Part shown: in pieces, positions 7,501-12,935 of the stretch
Position numbering within the stretch: the stretch's first letter is position 1
Layout of the letters: every line of letters starts with the position of its first letter
Source: Nitrospirota bacterium
GTDB taxonomy: Bacteria > JACPQY01
Length of the DNA stretch: 64,000 nt
Direction of reading: 5' to 3'
Assembly: GCA_016180645.1 (NCBI GenBank)
Contig: JACPAV010000033.1
Coordinates: forward strand, 1-64,000
Notes under the pieces: generated by a model
The model's input: the letters and a program-made list of their open reading frames with translations, nothing else
The model's database searches: none
What the model was told of the DNA's origin: nothing
Translations under genes and position numbers: made by a program

Positions 7501-8458
7501 CCTTCACTACGCGGACGACGATCCGGAATCGAATTGGCGCCGGAACGTGCTGCTGGTGGCGGACAACTTTCAATCCGATTTCGAAGGGGTTTCGGAAAGC
7601 CTCTTCGACCTTGCGCCGCCCAGTCTGCTCCTCACCCGAGGCTACCTCTCGCTCCTTCCCTCCGCGAGCGATCTGTCCGGCGCGATCGTCAAGGAGATCA
7701 ATTCGGGCGCCTCCCTCATCAACTACCTGGGCCACGGCTCCGCCGAGTTCTGGGCCGCCGAGAAAGTCTTCGGCTCCGCGCAACTCCCTGCGCTGGAAAA
7801 CCTGGGCCGATATCCTTTCATTTCCACGTTGACCTGTATCAACGGTTACTTTGTCTTCCCGCCGGAGCAGGAGTTTGAGGCCATGGCCGAAGAGTTCGTT
7901 CGGGCCCCCGGCAAAGGTGCGGTGGCATTTTTCGCTCCCAGTGGAATGTCCAGCCCCGCCGTTCACGGCGCGCTCAACCGCGCGCTCTACAAGGCGATCA
8001 CGCAGGACCGAGTCAATCCGATCGGCGCGGCGATTCAGAAAGCCTATCTCGATGTGGCTTCGCAGGTCAGCGCAGGTCGATGGGAATACGTCCCCCAGAT
8101 GTTCGTCCTCTTCGGCGACCCCGCGATGGACTTGGTGCTTCCGACCTCCGATGCCCCCGCGACTCACGACGCACAACGGACGACTGACGATTCCGGTTGC
8201 GGCTGCGCCCACATCGGCGCGCCGGCGGGATGGGCGGGAGGGCTGACGGGGTTCTTTGGACTTCTGGGCCTCTACGCGGTAACGCGGATTCTTCGTCGCC
8301 GGCGCCGAAGGTCTTGGCCTAAGTGCAAGTTCATGCGTATGTGCGGATTCGCAAACGGTGGCGCGGACCCTGAAGGGCCCGCTACAGAGCTCAAATCGTG
8401 TAGCCGAGCCTTCAGGCTCGGCAAGTCAACCCGCACAATGCGTTGTGCGGGTACGTAG
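1508..8458 (+). CDS. Giant secreted C25-family (gingipain-like) cysteine protease with MYXO-CTERM-like tail, riddled with repeats
   Basis: The 2,316-residue frame begins with a signal peptide (about residues 1-27, ending VLAA). Residues about 30-485 and 656-1065 are two related beta-rich repeats of the propeller type with recurring WNG-W and LDS-G-I patterns, separated by a further beta domain. A Ca-binding DSDGDGMPDDW motif lies at 1213-1223. From about 1500 the sequence follows the C25 architecture (LKVSVTETGVYKI), and the peptidase domain spans about 1800-2220 with the catalytic pair His2076 (YLGHGS) and Cys2110 (TCINGYF). The C-terminus carries GCGC (2230-2233), a hydrophobic helix (about 2242-2259) and six Arg (2263-2268), the pattern of MYXO-CTERM sorting signals. 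It is probably exported, anchored and later released. The frame contains at least seven palindromic insertions and about eleven heptamer arrays, all read through. A 48-residue tail after the Arg run is repeat-derived. No close start competitor is seen. Confidence 0.88.
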   Translation: MKSFGAFGRTALLCLLFAPFSFREVLAASEGMAAFASGTSTTPNHRTWNSTFNNDLDAATATANAAAGTIEYSVLRRCPVRREYILGTLDSAGTITIQTTSDDGATWTARGSCSTCQGTTNDAFGGLDIAYEQSSGEALIVFENATGNNKLIRYDRWDGTTYTSASTLTITGGNTTTRWVRLKSLAGSDRIALAVAGANSTLNVSVWNGSTWESTSTSLTASLAAVTVRAFDIEFEQSTGDILVVYGSGTTLSHHTCPAPAACTWSGATSNSPFNPGVAVNWVEMAADPATDDIALIAHMNGTGCTTATCRAQHDLWTGAGWVGGTTADTSVNVTSASSPNIPVAVAWEKSSSTALFAFVDGSSTTAVDYVTAAGCSGGCTWTPATGTNLTNASTTTQTWPGAIPTVQLVGSPNENQIYLLAESVDTAAPADYELQALLWSGGAFSQTATQSQVSIDVDSNAFAPFSFAWSYPFFQQANYQWFLNQSTPVLNPADPGDQLATDNNVATGVYTTREVRLRVNFTARGGTLASGKILRLQYSSDATSCTTGTWTDIGSTETTNMIWRVIGSGGVLTDETSVTAQRVDGSTLNGLYTESGDSTTAASYSLGDTPEWDWSFTNFQAPPNTGYRFRMLEVVGGTPTVTGSYSSNCPQLSTTDPDGLVAYATTSGANEPKYKNWTGTQFDASESDAGTQTSTIRYVVQKTAKVASNLKLMGTLDSTGAITFRYWNGASWAAPGGSCTCSTSAANSAYRGFDIAFESKSGEGLIVCDDGTANDSVNYCTTTAGGATLSNAGSLTVSTGSANANWIRLEASPAADYIVMGVLNSNTTATGAVWNGSSWVTNTTFSDTTSSATNEAFDVAWHRVTSRAMIAYGTGTSTNYSIWQSGTWGTPAAAGNPGAAVSWLQLDASHVSDYILEVTVDGGSDVETFAWSGSAWSTPGSCADAAASLLANRSIDVKWETVSSDALIAYVDAAGGGGNDKVTYWTYTEGGSCAAAATIGTFTDVQTVQLRNSPDGDEIMLLALDSTSAIKGFIWSGSAFSTPTGSALTAAASAAAYEPFMYAWNAGAPTLVELVSFGGYSRSRGLQPASDGPVGAGFMPASEDAPVKGAATSAGGYEVVLEWETAAERSNAGFYLHRSETRDAGRKTQVNQKMIQGLGTSARGKKYVFVDDLSDLITHHSSPITIQYWLEDVEFNGTRTMHGPVEVHVGLDSDGDGMPDDWERAYGCASALGRSAIRRGGSSDPPSWGDRRGASLDAPSLGGSKDPPLQCLDPLVADADGDADGDGISNLLEYLNGTSPTAIESGVWITDLSAFKSRGQGSGARGQELGTRNQEPPAHPEPVEGWRVTKEDSTGIEMECTGEGCSTPARLAVPPGAKLHDSPGVDAIAEGIFRDQTILRIASADKEVTGILRARLEFAGPHVPVAAGFSLRPERTLKGAATPDLTSLLDSVVLNKFRWAFVSRGASLDAPFNAGGSKDPPLQGGEWRSPSRSTGTSLKVSVTETGVYKITRDDIADAGLDPNLFDPEKAQVWVPGSLFLVPGGERLQPVNVQADGGALYFLGEPADSKYTRTNAYWLLLDPSNVERRTSNEILDLTQPGPADEPFQDALRLDPSACVLRPAPSRMEQVPREGRSPERPSCALLYWQEMPGPSDAERFFFAPVLKDGDSHDYEFELPELASNEQRATSNLQVGLTLLGLAESNVAQSHKVEVSLNGLTLGEMTWTGRDLFHSSLRTSHSALRTGQNTMTLKVLLAEGAQFDQVLLKGATIPYYRPSRLALPVVNPSLITHYASRGLLDATNRADYIMILPEAGVGKSVGAGLQTRPEGASEDAPLQEALRPLVEYHESHGLTVKVVSLDQIYDEFGAGLATPHAIKNFLHFAFHNWQSPKPSYVLLVGDASYDYKGYEDGEQVPGPSFLVPSYLLYTPLGGEVPSDAWFVSFDGGAPFDKLRVSGEQTARGELVEPRGNEIDLFPDMAIGRLPARTPDELSAMVDKILHYADDDPESNWRRNVLLVADNFQSDFEGVSESLFDLAPPSLLLTRGYLSLLPSASDLSGAIVKEINSGASLINYLGHGSAEFWAAEKVFGSAQLPALENLGRYPFISTLTCINGYFVFPPEQEFEAMAEEFVRAPGKGAVAFFAPSGMSSPAVHGALNRALYKAITQDRVNPIGAAIQKAYLDVASQVSAGRWEYVPQMFVLFGDPAMDLVLPTSDAPATHDAQRTTDDSGCGCAHIGAPAGWAGGLTGFFGLLGLYAVTRILRRRRRRSWPKCKFMRMCGFANGGADPEGPATELKSCSRAFRLGKSTRTMRCAGT
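4757..4848. repeat. In-frame palindromic repeat insertion in the C25 gene
   Basis: Three hairpins in series: GTGGGCTTCAGCCCGC, GGCGCAGGCTTTATGCCTGC and GCACCCGTAAAGGGTGC. The host protein reads LVELVSFGG before it and EVVLEWETAAERSNAG after it, a pairing usual in such surface proteins without the intervening segment, so the block looks inserted. Confidence 0.8.
4928..4956. repeat. Heptanucleotide tandem repeat (GAGACGC-type, about 4 units)
   Basis: Units GAGACGC, GAGACGC, GGGACGC, AAGACGC run head to tail inside the C25 gene and encode ETRDAGRKTQ. A 7-bp unit is not a multiple of three, so gain or loss of one unit would shift the frame. Confidence 0.8.
5036..5065. repeat. Heptanucleotide tandem repeat (CATCACT-type, about 4 units)
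   Basis: Units CTCATCA, CTCATCA, CTCATCA, CCCATCA follow one another inside the C25 gene and are translated as LITHHSSPIT. Confidence 0.8.
5218..5321. repeat. In-frame palindromic insertion splitting a Ca-binding motif in the C25 gene
   Basis: Three hairpins: GGGCGGATCTTCAGATCCGCCC, GGGGAGCATCTTTAGATGCTCC and GGGAGGGTCTAAAGACCCTCCC, with the usual GTAGGGG / CCCCTAC joints. The sequence falls between DDWERAYG (ends residue 1228) and LDPLVADADGD (starts 1273), which are contiguous in ordinary proteins of this kind. Confidence 0.88.
5462..5517. repeat. Heptanucleotide tandem repeat, 8 units (GGGGTCA to GGAACCA)
   Basis: Eight consecutive 7-bp units: GGGGTCA x2, GGGGCCA x2, GGAACTA, GGAACCA x3. 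Total 56 bp. It is translated within the C25 gene as a Gly/Gln/Arg/Glu-rich linker (GSGARGQELGTRNQEP). Confidence 0.92.
5526..5546. repeat. Short palindrome ACCCTGAGCCCGTCGAAGGGT in the C25 gene
   Basis: ACCCT and AGGGT arms surround GAGCCCGTCGA. It is related to one arm of the larger TTCGACAAGCTCA palindrome at 7349-7411 and encodes HPEPVEGW. Confidence 0.65.
5783..5836. repeat. In-frame palindromic insertion (GGTAGCCGCAGGCTTCAGCC type)
   Basis: GCAGGCTTCAGCCTGC followed by GCGCACCCTGAAGGGCGC, flanked by GGTAGC / GCTACC. It is the same module as at 4757-4848 and 18115-18297. It encodes PVAAGFSLRPERTLKGAAT within the C25 gene. Confidence 0.82.
5899..5958. repeat. In-frame palindromic insertion, two hairpins
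   Basis: GTAGGGGAGCATCTTTAGAT and its complement, then GGGCGGATCTAAAGATCCGCCC and CCCCTAC. The outer GTAGGGG / CCCCTAC ends pair with each other. It encodes SRGASLDAPFNAGGSKDPPL. Confidence 0.88.
6110..6138. repeat. Heptanucleotide tandem repeat (GTTCCTG-type, 4 units)
   Basis: GTTCCTG, GTTCCTT, GTTCCTA, GTTCCTG inside the C25 gene, encoding VPGSLFLVPGG. The unit is the reverse complement of the GGAACCA-type array at 5462-5517. Confidence 0.85.
6257..6284. repeat. Heptanucleotide tandem repeat (TCGAACG x4)
   Basis: Four identical TCGAACG units inside the C25 gene, translated as SNVERRTSN. Confidence 0.9.
6357..6381. repeat. Heptanucleotide tandem repeat (TGCGTCC-type, 3 units)
   Basis: TTGCGTCC, TGCGTCC, TGCGCCC inside the C25 gene, encoding ACVLRPAPS. 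Confidence 0.7.
6548..6577. repeat. Heptanucleotide tandem repeat (GAGCAAC x4)
   Basis: Four exact GAGCAAC units inside the C25 gene, encoding ASNEQRATSNL. Confidence 0.9.
6700..6738. repeat. Heptanucleotide tandem repeat (GCACTTC-type, 5 units)
   Basis: CACTCCT, CACTTCG, CACTTCG, CACTCCG, CACTTCG in the C25 gene, encoding HSSLRTSHSALRTG. Confidence 0.85.
6862..6892. repeat. Degenerate heptanucleotide repeat (CATCACC-type)
   Basis: CCCATCA, CTCATCA, CCCATTA, CGCATCA inside the C25 gene, encoding PSLITHYASRG; same family as 5036-5065. Confidence 0.7.
6959..7016. repeat. In-frame palindromic insertion at the start of the C25 peptidase domain
   Basis: GTAGGGGCGGGTCTTCAGAC and its complement, then GGGAGCATCTGAAGATGCTCCC and CCCTAC. 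It falls between YIMILPEA and EALRPLVEYH, so a conserved part of the peptidase domain is interrupted by about 20 extra residues. Confidence 0.88.
7247..7275. repeat. Heptanucleotide repeat (GTTCCTC-type, 4 units)
   Basis: GTTCCTG, GTCCCTC, GTTCCTC, GTTCCTA inside the C25 gene, encoding VPGPSFLVPS; same family as 6110-6138. Confidence 0.75.
7349..7411. repeat. In-frame palindrome TTCGACAAGCTCA ... TGAGCTTGTCGAA
   Basis: A 13-bp perfect inverted repeat separated by about 27 bases. It encodes PFDKLRVSGEQTARGELVEP, between WFVSFDG and NEIDLFPDMAIGRLPA of the C25 peptidase domain. A half-like copy lies at 5526-5546 and a diverged one near 8484. Confidence 0.88.
8159..8193. repeat. Degenerate heptanucleotide repeat (ACGACTC-type, about 5 units)
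   Basis: GCGACTC, ACGACGC, ACAACGG, ACGACTG, ACGATTC just before the GCGC sorting signal of the C25 protein. Confidence 0.65.
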
Positions 8459-8505
8459 AATCGGTTTTACAACCGTTCTCACGTGGTTCGACGGGTTCAC
8501 CACGA
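8359..8505. repeat. Palindrome cluster bridging the C25 gene and the TMTC-like gene
   Basis: Successive hairpins: GACCCTGAAGGGCCC; GCCGAGCCTTCAGGCTCGGC (8403-8422); CCCGCACAA / TTGTGCGGG (8430-8451); GGTTTTACAACC; and CGTGGTTCGACGGGTTCACC (from 8482). The C25 frame reads into the cluster and stops at 8458. The next gene's frame opens inside it at 8483. Confidence 0.8.
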
Positions 8506-10555
8506 ACGATCCTCAGCTCACAAATCCTCCGTTCGCCCTGGACCTGCCGAAGCGCGGAGAAACGGGCTTGAGGCCGGTTCTGGGCGCGCCTCTCTGACCC
8601 TGTACTCCTGCGCACTGTTGTTGCTGGTTGCACTCCCCTATCTCAATACGTTTCGGGTCCCTTTCTACGAGGATGACAGACCACACATCACCAACAACCC
8701 TTCCGTGGTTGGAATGGGCGACCTTTCAGCGAAGCGCCTTTGGGATGCTGCTTTCACAAGCCCGCTGCCAAGTCGCCCGGTTCCGAACCTGACTCTCGGG
8801 CTCAACTACTATTTGCACGGCTTCAGCCTGCCTGGATACCATGCTTTCAATCAGCTTGTTCACTCGCTTTGCGTGGTCTTGCTCTTCCATGTCTTCTTTC
8901 TTCTCCTGACTTTCCACGAGAATCAGATCCTGATTCGGAACCGGCGAATGGTTGCGTTTCTCGCGGCCTTGTTGTGGGGGGTCCACCCTATTCACACGCA
9001 GGTGGTGACATACATCGTTCAGCGCATGACGTCCATGGCTGCGCTGTTCTATCTGTCATCTTTCAGGAGCTTCTTGATCTATCGAAATGAAGCTTCCAAG
9101 CATCCGAGTATTCATCGGATCCTATCCTGCCTATTCTATGTTCTCGCACTGGGGTCCAAGGAAACTTCGTTGACGCTTCCCCTATTGGTCCTGATCTACG
9201 AACTCTTGCTCGTCCCGGGCAAGCCCGGCCAGGCTCTCTGGAGGAGATTTTCCGGAACCTTCTTGTTCGGTGGATTGGCCGCAGGCGCATCCGTCTTCTA
9301 CACCATCTTCTACGCAACCGGGTTCAACAAGTTCCAGGTTGCCCTTGGCGTTGAGTCTTTTCCGGGGATTCAAGCTTCACTGGGCATGCTGGTTTCGAGA
9401 GCATTGACGAACTGTCGCGCGTTGTTTTTCTACTTGGAGCTGTTGGGTACTCCCTCCCCAAAGAATCTGAGCCTCTTTCGGGAGTTCGAGGCTTCCCGCT
9501 CTCTCTTCGAACCTCCGACAACAACGCTCGCCTTGCTGGCCACGGCAGGTCTTGTCTGGGCTTGCGTCTCGCTTCGCAAGTCGAACCCGCTTGCCGTGTT
9601 TCTTGTACTCTGGTTTCCGGTGCACTTGAGCGTGGAAGGGGCCATGGCTGGACTCAGAGCCGTTTTCGATCATCGAATGTATCTCTCTTCGGCCGGCGTC
9701 GTCCTGTTATGTGTTGGCCTGCTCGCGCCCAGAATCCTTAGGAACAGAGCGGTCCTGCTCATGGGTCTGGCATCGGTCAGCCTTGCGTTGGGAACAATGA
9801 CGTTACTCAGAAACAGGATTTGGGCAGATCCAGAAACCTTTTGGCAATTGGCGGTGAAAAATAGCCCCTCGCAGCCCGGCGCTTGGAACAATCTTGGCAT
9901 CGTCTACGCGGAGAAAGGCCGCTACGAAGAAGCCTTGGGCTACTACGAAGAGAGCTTGCACAGGAACCCCAACTACCTGTTTGCTCACCAGAACCGGGCG
10001 CATGCCTTTATCCAATTGGGAGAATACGAGAAAGCACTGACAGCCGCTGAATTTGTGCTGTCGATCGATTCCGGTTGGGCAAAAAGCCACGAAATCGCCG
10101 CGATGGCCTGCGAAAAGCTGGGAGATAGCGCCCAAGCACTCTCCCACTACGAGAAGGCCGCCGCCCTCTCCAAGACTGCGCATAGCTATGCCCTGTTGGG
10201 CAGTTACCTGAGCAGGTTGGCTGAGTGGCAGGAAGCTGCCCACGCCTACCAAAAGGCCCTCGACCGAGACCCGAGGTACGAAGACGTTTACGTCAACCTA
10301 GGTGCGCTTTACCTGCTTAATCTGAACAAGCCCACGGAGGCTCGCAAGATCGCGGAAAAAGGTCTCGATCACTCCCCAGAAGACCCCGATCTTCTGGTTA
10401 TTGCGGGCCTCTCGCACTGTCAACTCCTGGACTTTCCTGTCGCGCTAACCCTCCTGTGGAGAGCCAAGGGGCTTACCTCCCCCGGGTATCCGAGATTAGG
10501 ACTCCTTGAGGATGGACTGGCCAAGGCTTCGAATGGAATCCGATGTTTCAGATAG
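8483..10555 (+). CDS. TMTC-like polytopic membrane protein with C-terminal TPR repeats
   Basis: The 690-residue frame opens at GTG 8483, but the first ~37 residues are encoded by repeat DNA and the true start may lie nearer to 8600, just before the first membrane helix. About ten hydrophobic segments occupy residues ~38-440. YEDDRPHITNNPSV and HPIHTQVVTYIVQRMTSMAA are hallmarks of the TMTC / GT39-like family, membrane proteins that in eukaryotes transfer mannose to proteins. Residues ~463-640 form four to five tetratricopeptide repeats (WNNLGIVYAEKGRYEEALGY and successors) for protein contacts. It probably works in surface glycosylation or polysaccharide export, in line with the Wzc-like gene 2.4 kb away, but the substrate is unknown. 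It ends 20 bp before the convergent minus-strand gene. Confidence 0.75.
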   Translation: MVRRVHHERSSAHKSSVRPGPAEARRNGLEAGSGRASLTLYSCALLLLVALPYLNTFRVPFYEDDRPHITNNPSVVGMGDLSAKRLWDAAFTSPLPSRPVPNLTLGLNYYLHGFSLPGYHAFNQLVHSLCVVLLFHVFFLLLTFHENQILIRNRRMVAFLAALLWGVHPIHTQVVTYIVQRMTSMAALFYLSSFRSFLIYRNEASKHPSIHRILSCLFYVLALGSKETSLTLPLLVLIYELLLVPGKPGQALWRRFSGTFLFGGLAAGASVFYTIFYATGFNKFQVALGVESFPGIQASLGMLVSRALTNCRALFFYLELLGTPSPKNLSLFREFEASRSLFEPPTTTLALLATAGLVWACVSLRKSNPLAVFLVLWFPVHLSVEGAMAGLRAVFDHRMYLSSAGVVLLCVGLLAPRILRNRAVLLMGLASVSLALGTMTLLRNRIWADPETFWQLAVKNSPSQPGAWNNLGIVYAEKGRYEEALGYYEESLHRNPNYLFAHQNRAHAFIQLGEYEKALTAAEFVLSIDSGWAKSHEIAAMACEKLGDSAQALSHYEKAAALSKTAHSYALLGSYLSRLAEWQEAAHAYQKALDRDPRYEDVYVNLGALYLLNLNKPTEARKIAEKGLDHSPEDPDLLVIAGLSHCQLLDFPVALTLLWRAKGLTSPGYPRLGLLEDGLAKASNGIRCFR

Positions 10556-10564
10556 ACTTATCGC

Positions 10565-10582
10565 CGCCATGCTTTCATGGCG
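10565..10582. terminator. Possible bidirectional hairpin between convergent genes
   Basis: A perfect 7-bp stem, CGCCATG / CATGGCG, around CTTT, lies just after the stop at 10555 and overlaps the TGA of the minus-strand gene. No T-run follows, so termination is only suggested by position. Confidence 0.3.
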
Positions 10583-12723
10583 CCGCGGCACGTGCAAGGT
10601 ATATATCTCCATCCTGTTCCCATGCGACAGTGACATTTCGGTCAGAATCCACGTGGATGGCAGGTCTAGTGTGGAATCGGCCACTGGAGAGTGAAACAGT
10701 GGGACCAAAAGTAGCGCCACCGTTCGAAGAGCGTCGTAGCCCGATGGAAGATGAGAGCAAGGATCCCACAGGGGGAAAAACTTCGGCCACAACGTAAACA
10801 TTCCCCGCATTGTCGGCATCGACATCGGGTTCACCTCCGGACACTCCCGTCCCAAATATGTCCACCGGGATTGAGAATGTCGCGCCGCTGTCTAGGGAAC
10901 GGCTAAACAAGAGTCTATAGGGGCAGGTGCTATTGGTACGGTCGCAGTCGCGCCAAATCGCATAGGTGCCTGTGCTGGCAGATGAAGTTGCTGGTATCTC
11001 GGACCACCCTGGATTATTGGATACATTTACGGGCGGGGAAAAGCTGACACCACTGTCAGCCGAGCGAATGAAGAAAATGTCGCGTTGCGTTTCCCAAGAT
11101 CCTATGGGATAGCTCGCGACTACAGAGACAGCGCCTGGACCCGGGCCTGTCGCGACATCGGTGAAGGCTGGACCTCCCAGCGGCAGTTGCACGGCCGGCA
11201 GGAAGCTGGATTCAGCATCAGTTGAGCGTCTCAGCTTGATGGCCCCCGTAGCCAGTTCATTGTAAGTCACGTACACGGTTCCAATCACCTGCGTATCGGC
11301 TGCCACGATTATGTGGACCGGTCGCACGCCAGGAGTGGAGATGGAGATGGGTAAGGAAAAGGTACTCCCTCCGTCCAGCGAGCGGCGGAAGAGCACCTCT
11401 CCGGTGACTTGGTTGCGCGTCGCAACAAAGACCTGGCCTGCTGCATTCGCCGCTACGGATGGGGTGGACTCTAGATACTCCACCGTGAGGCCGGCGAGCG
11501 CCGTAAGGTCCATAGCAGGCGAGAAACCTACGCCTCCATCGGTTGACTTGGTGAACATGATGTGGACCTCGCCCCCCCCCAAATGTTGCTGCCATATTAC
11601 GTAAATTGTACTCGGGGCAACACTTGCTACGGCTGCGAAACCTTTGCCTATGAGAGGCGTACCTGAAACGTTAATAGGGGTGGAAAACACCAGAGGGCAT
11701 GTCCCGCAATCACTTGAACAAGATGAGCAGGTTTCCGCTGGCGCATCACAAACGCTCTGAGAGGTCGCGTTGGGCGAAAAGAGCACGCTTGGGGCAACAC
11801 CCGAAACGTAGGTCCAGAGATACCCGAGCGAGGCCGAGGTTTGCTCCAGATCGCTGGAATGCACCCCGATGAGTTGAGTCGCTGGAAACCGGCTGGAATC
11901 TGCATCCGCGACAGCCGTTGGTGCCGTGTTCGTGGCACAAGCAGAGGTCCCCACACTTGGGGTAACGGGAGATGTCCCGTTGTTGTTTCCGACAACTTGG
12001 AAGTTCCGTAACTTCCCACCGGAGCCTATTGTAATACTCCCTGTGAAGTTTCCACCAACAAAGATATTCTCCACTGTCGAACCACCTTGGATGAAAATAT
12101 CGCCGCTGAGGTTACCGTCGATCACGATGCTTTTCACCTCCGCGGGCCAAGATACCGTAATTCCGCTTCCAGGGTTCAGATTTCCGGTGATGTGAAGTGT
12201 ACTTACGTCGGCGGAAATGTTTATGGGCTGATTTACATTTCCCGTGATATCAACGGTGCCTGTTGGGGCATCAATGTTCCAAGTGTTGGTGACAGCAGTC
12301 AATCCCCCCAACACGGCCAGCGAGCCAAGAGGGCCATCGATCGTCCCGACACCGAGAAAAGGACCACCCAGAACAATTTCGTGTAGAGTTCCCCCCATGA
12401 GTACTTCACGCGCGTGTCCTTTGACGCTGATCGAGGTGTGCGGGCCGACTGCGGAGGAGAGAATCTCGTCGACGTTACCTCTTGCGATAATCTGGATCGA
12501 GCGGTCGTTGGAACCCAATACCACCAGTCTTGCGACATGGTGCGGGATCGAAACGACTTGAGAAGAGATCAGGGAGATATCAATTGTAACGTCCTTCGGA
12601 GGGCCAATTGGAATACCCCCCCCCCCCCGCTGACACAATTCCGCCCACGTCGACCAGTCCAACAAAACCAATAACGGCTGCAAGAATCCAAGGCTTGATT
12701 CCAGACGCTCCTGAATGTTTCAC
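10575..12723 (-). CDS. Secreted beta-helix / Asp-box repeat protein with frame broken at a poly-G tract
   Basis: The 5' part (GTG at 12723, preceded by AAGGAGGTG) encodes VKHSGASGIKPWILAAVIGF, a signal peptide, then Gly residues from a G13 tract (12616-12628). With 13 G the frame runs into a stop at 12580. With 12 or 15 it would join the long frame that continues to 10575. The mature protein would have ~250 residues of Gly/Val/Ile-rich short repeats resembling a right-handed beta-helix. A Cys-rich spacer follows (TCSSCSSDCGTC), then about five Asp-box-like sialidase repeats (S-DGG--FS) making a propeller of ~350 residues. It is likely surface-exposed and phase-variable, although a homopolymer sequencing error would look the same. 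An alternative start, GTG 12816 with its own AGGAGG, adds 31 residues containing a G10 tract. Confidence 0.65.
11572..11580. repeat. C9 homopolymer (G9 on coding strand) inside the beta-helix/Asp-box gene
   Basis: Nine C at 11572-11580 encode LGGGE on the minus strand and are in frame as given. It is shorter than the G13 tract but still a candidate slippage site. Confidence 0.7.
12616..12628. repeat. C13 homopolymer (G13 on coding strand) at the signal-peptide junction
   Basis: Thirteen C lie directly after the predicted signal peptide of the minus-strand gene. A tract length of 3n (12 or 15) joins signal peptide and mature protein; 13 puts them out of frame. Confidence 0.9.
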
Positions 12724-12798
12724 TGTTTCACCTCCTTCATTTCGCTTGGCTAGCGGCCCGCCATGTCGAGAGCTCCCCTCCCCCCGATGATACGCAAA

Positions 12799-12808
12799 CC
12801 CCCCCCCC
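12799..12808. repeat. C10 homopolymer (G10 on coding strand) after an upstream start codon
   Basis: Ten C lie three codons after GTG 12816, which has AGGAGG eight bases upstream. At 10 G the upstream start is in frame with the GTG at 12723. Confidence 0.85.
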
Positions 12809-12836
12809 TTTTGCACTAATCCAACCTCCTACGGCT

Positions 12837-12865
12837 TTCCTATGAGGTTCCCTTCTGTTTGTCAA
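12837..12865 (-). promoter_or_regulatory. Predicted sigma-70-type promoter of the poly-G gene
   Basis: On the minus strand TTGACA (12865-12860) is followed after 17 bases by TAGGAA (12842-12837). Transcription would start near 12830, so the G10 tract would lie in the transcript leader or N-terminal extension. Confidence 0.45.
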
Positions 12866-12935
12866 GCTTGAAGTGTTTTCATGCGCTGAGGCTAATGCCG
12901 CTCGACCACCCAGGGGAATCCTACAGTCTTACCTA

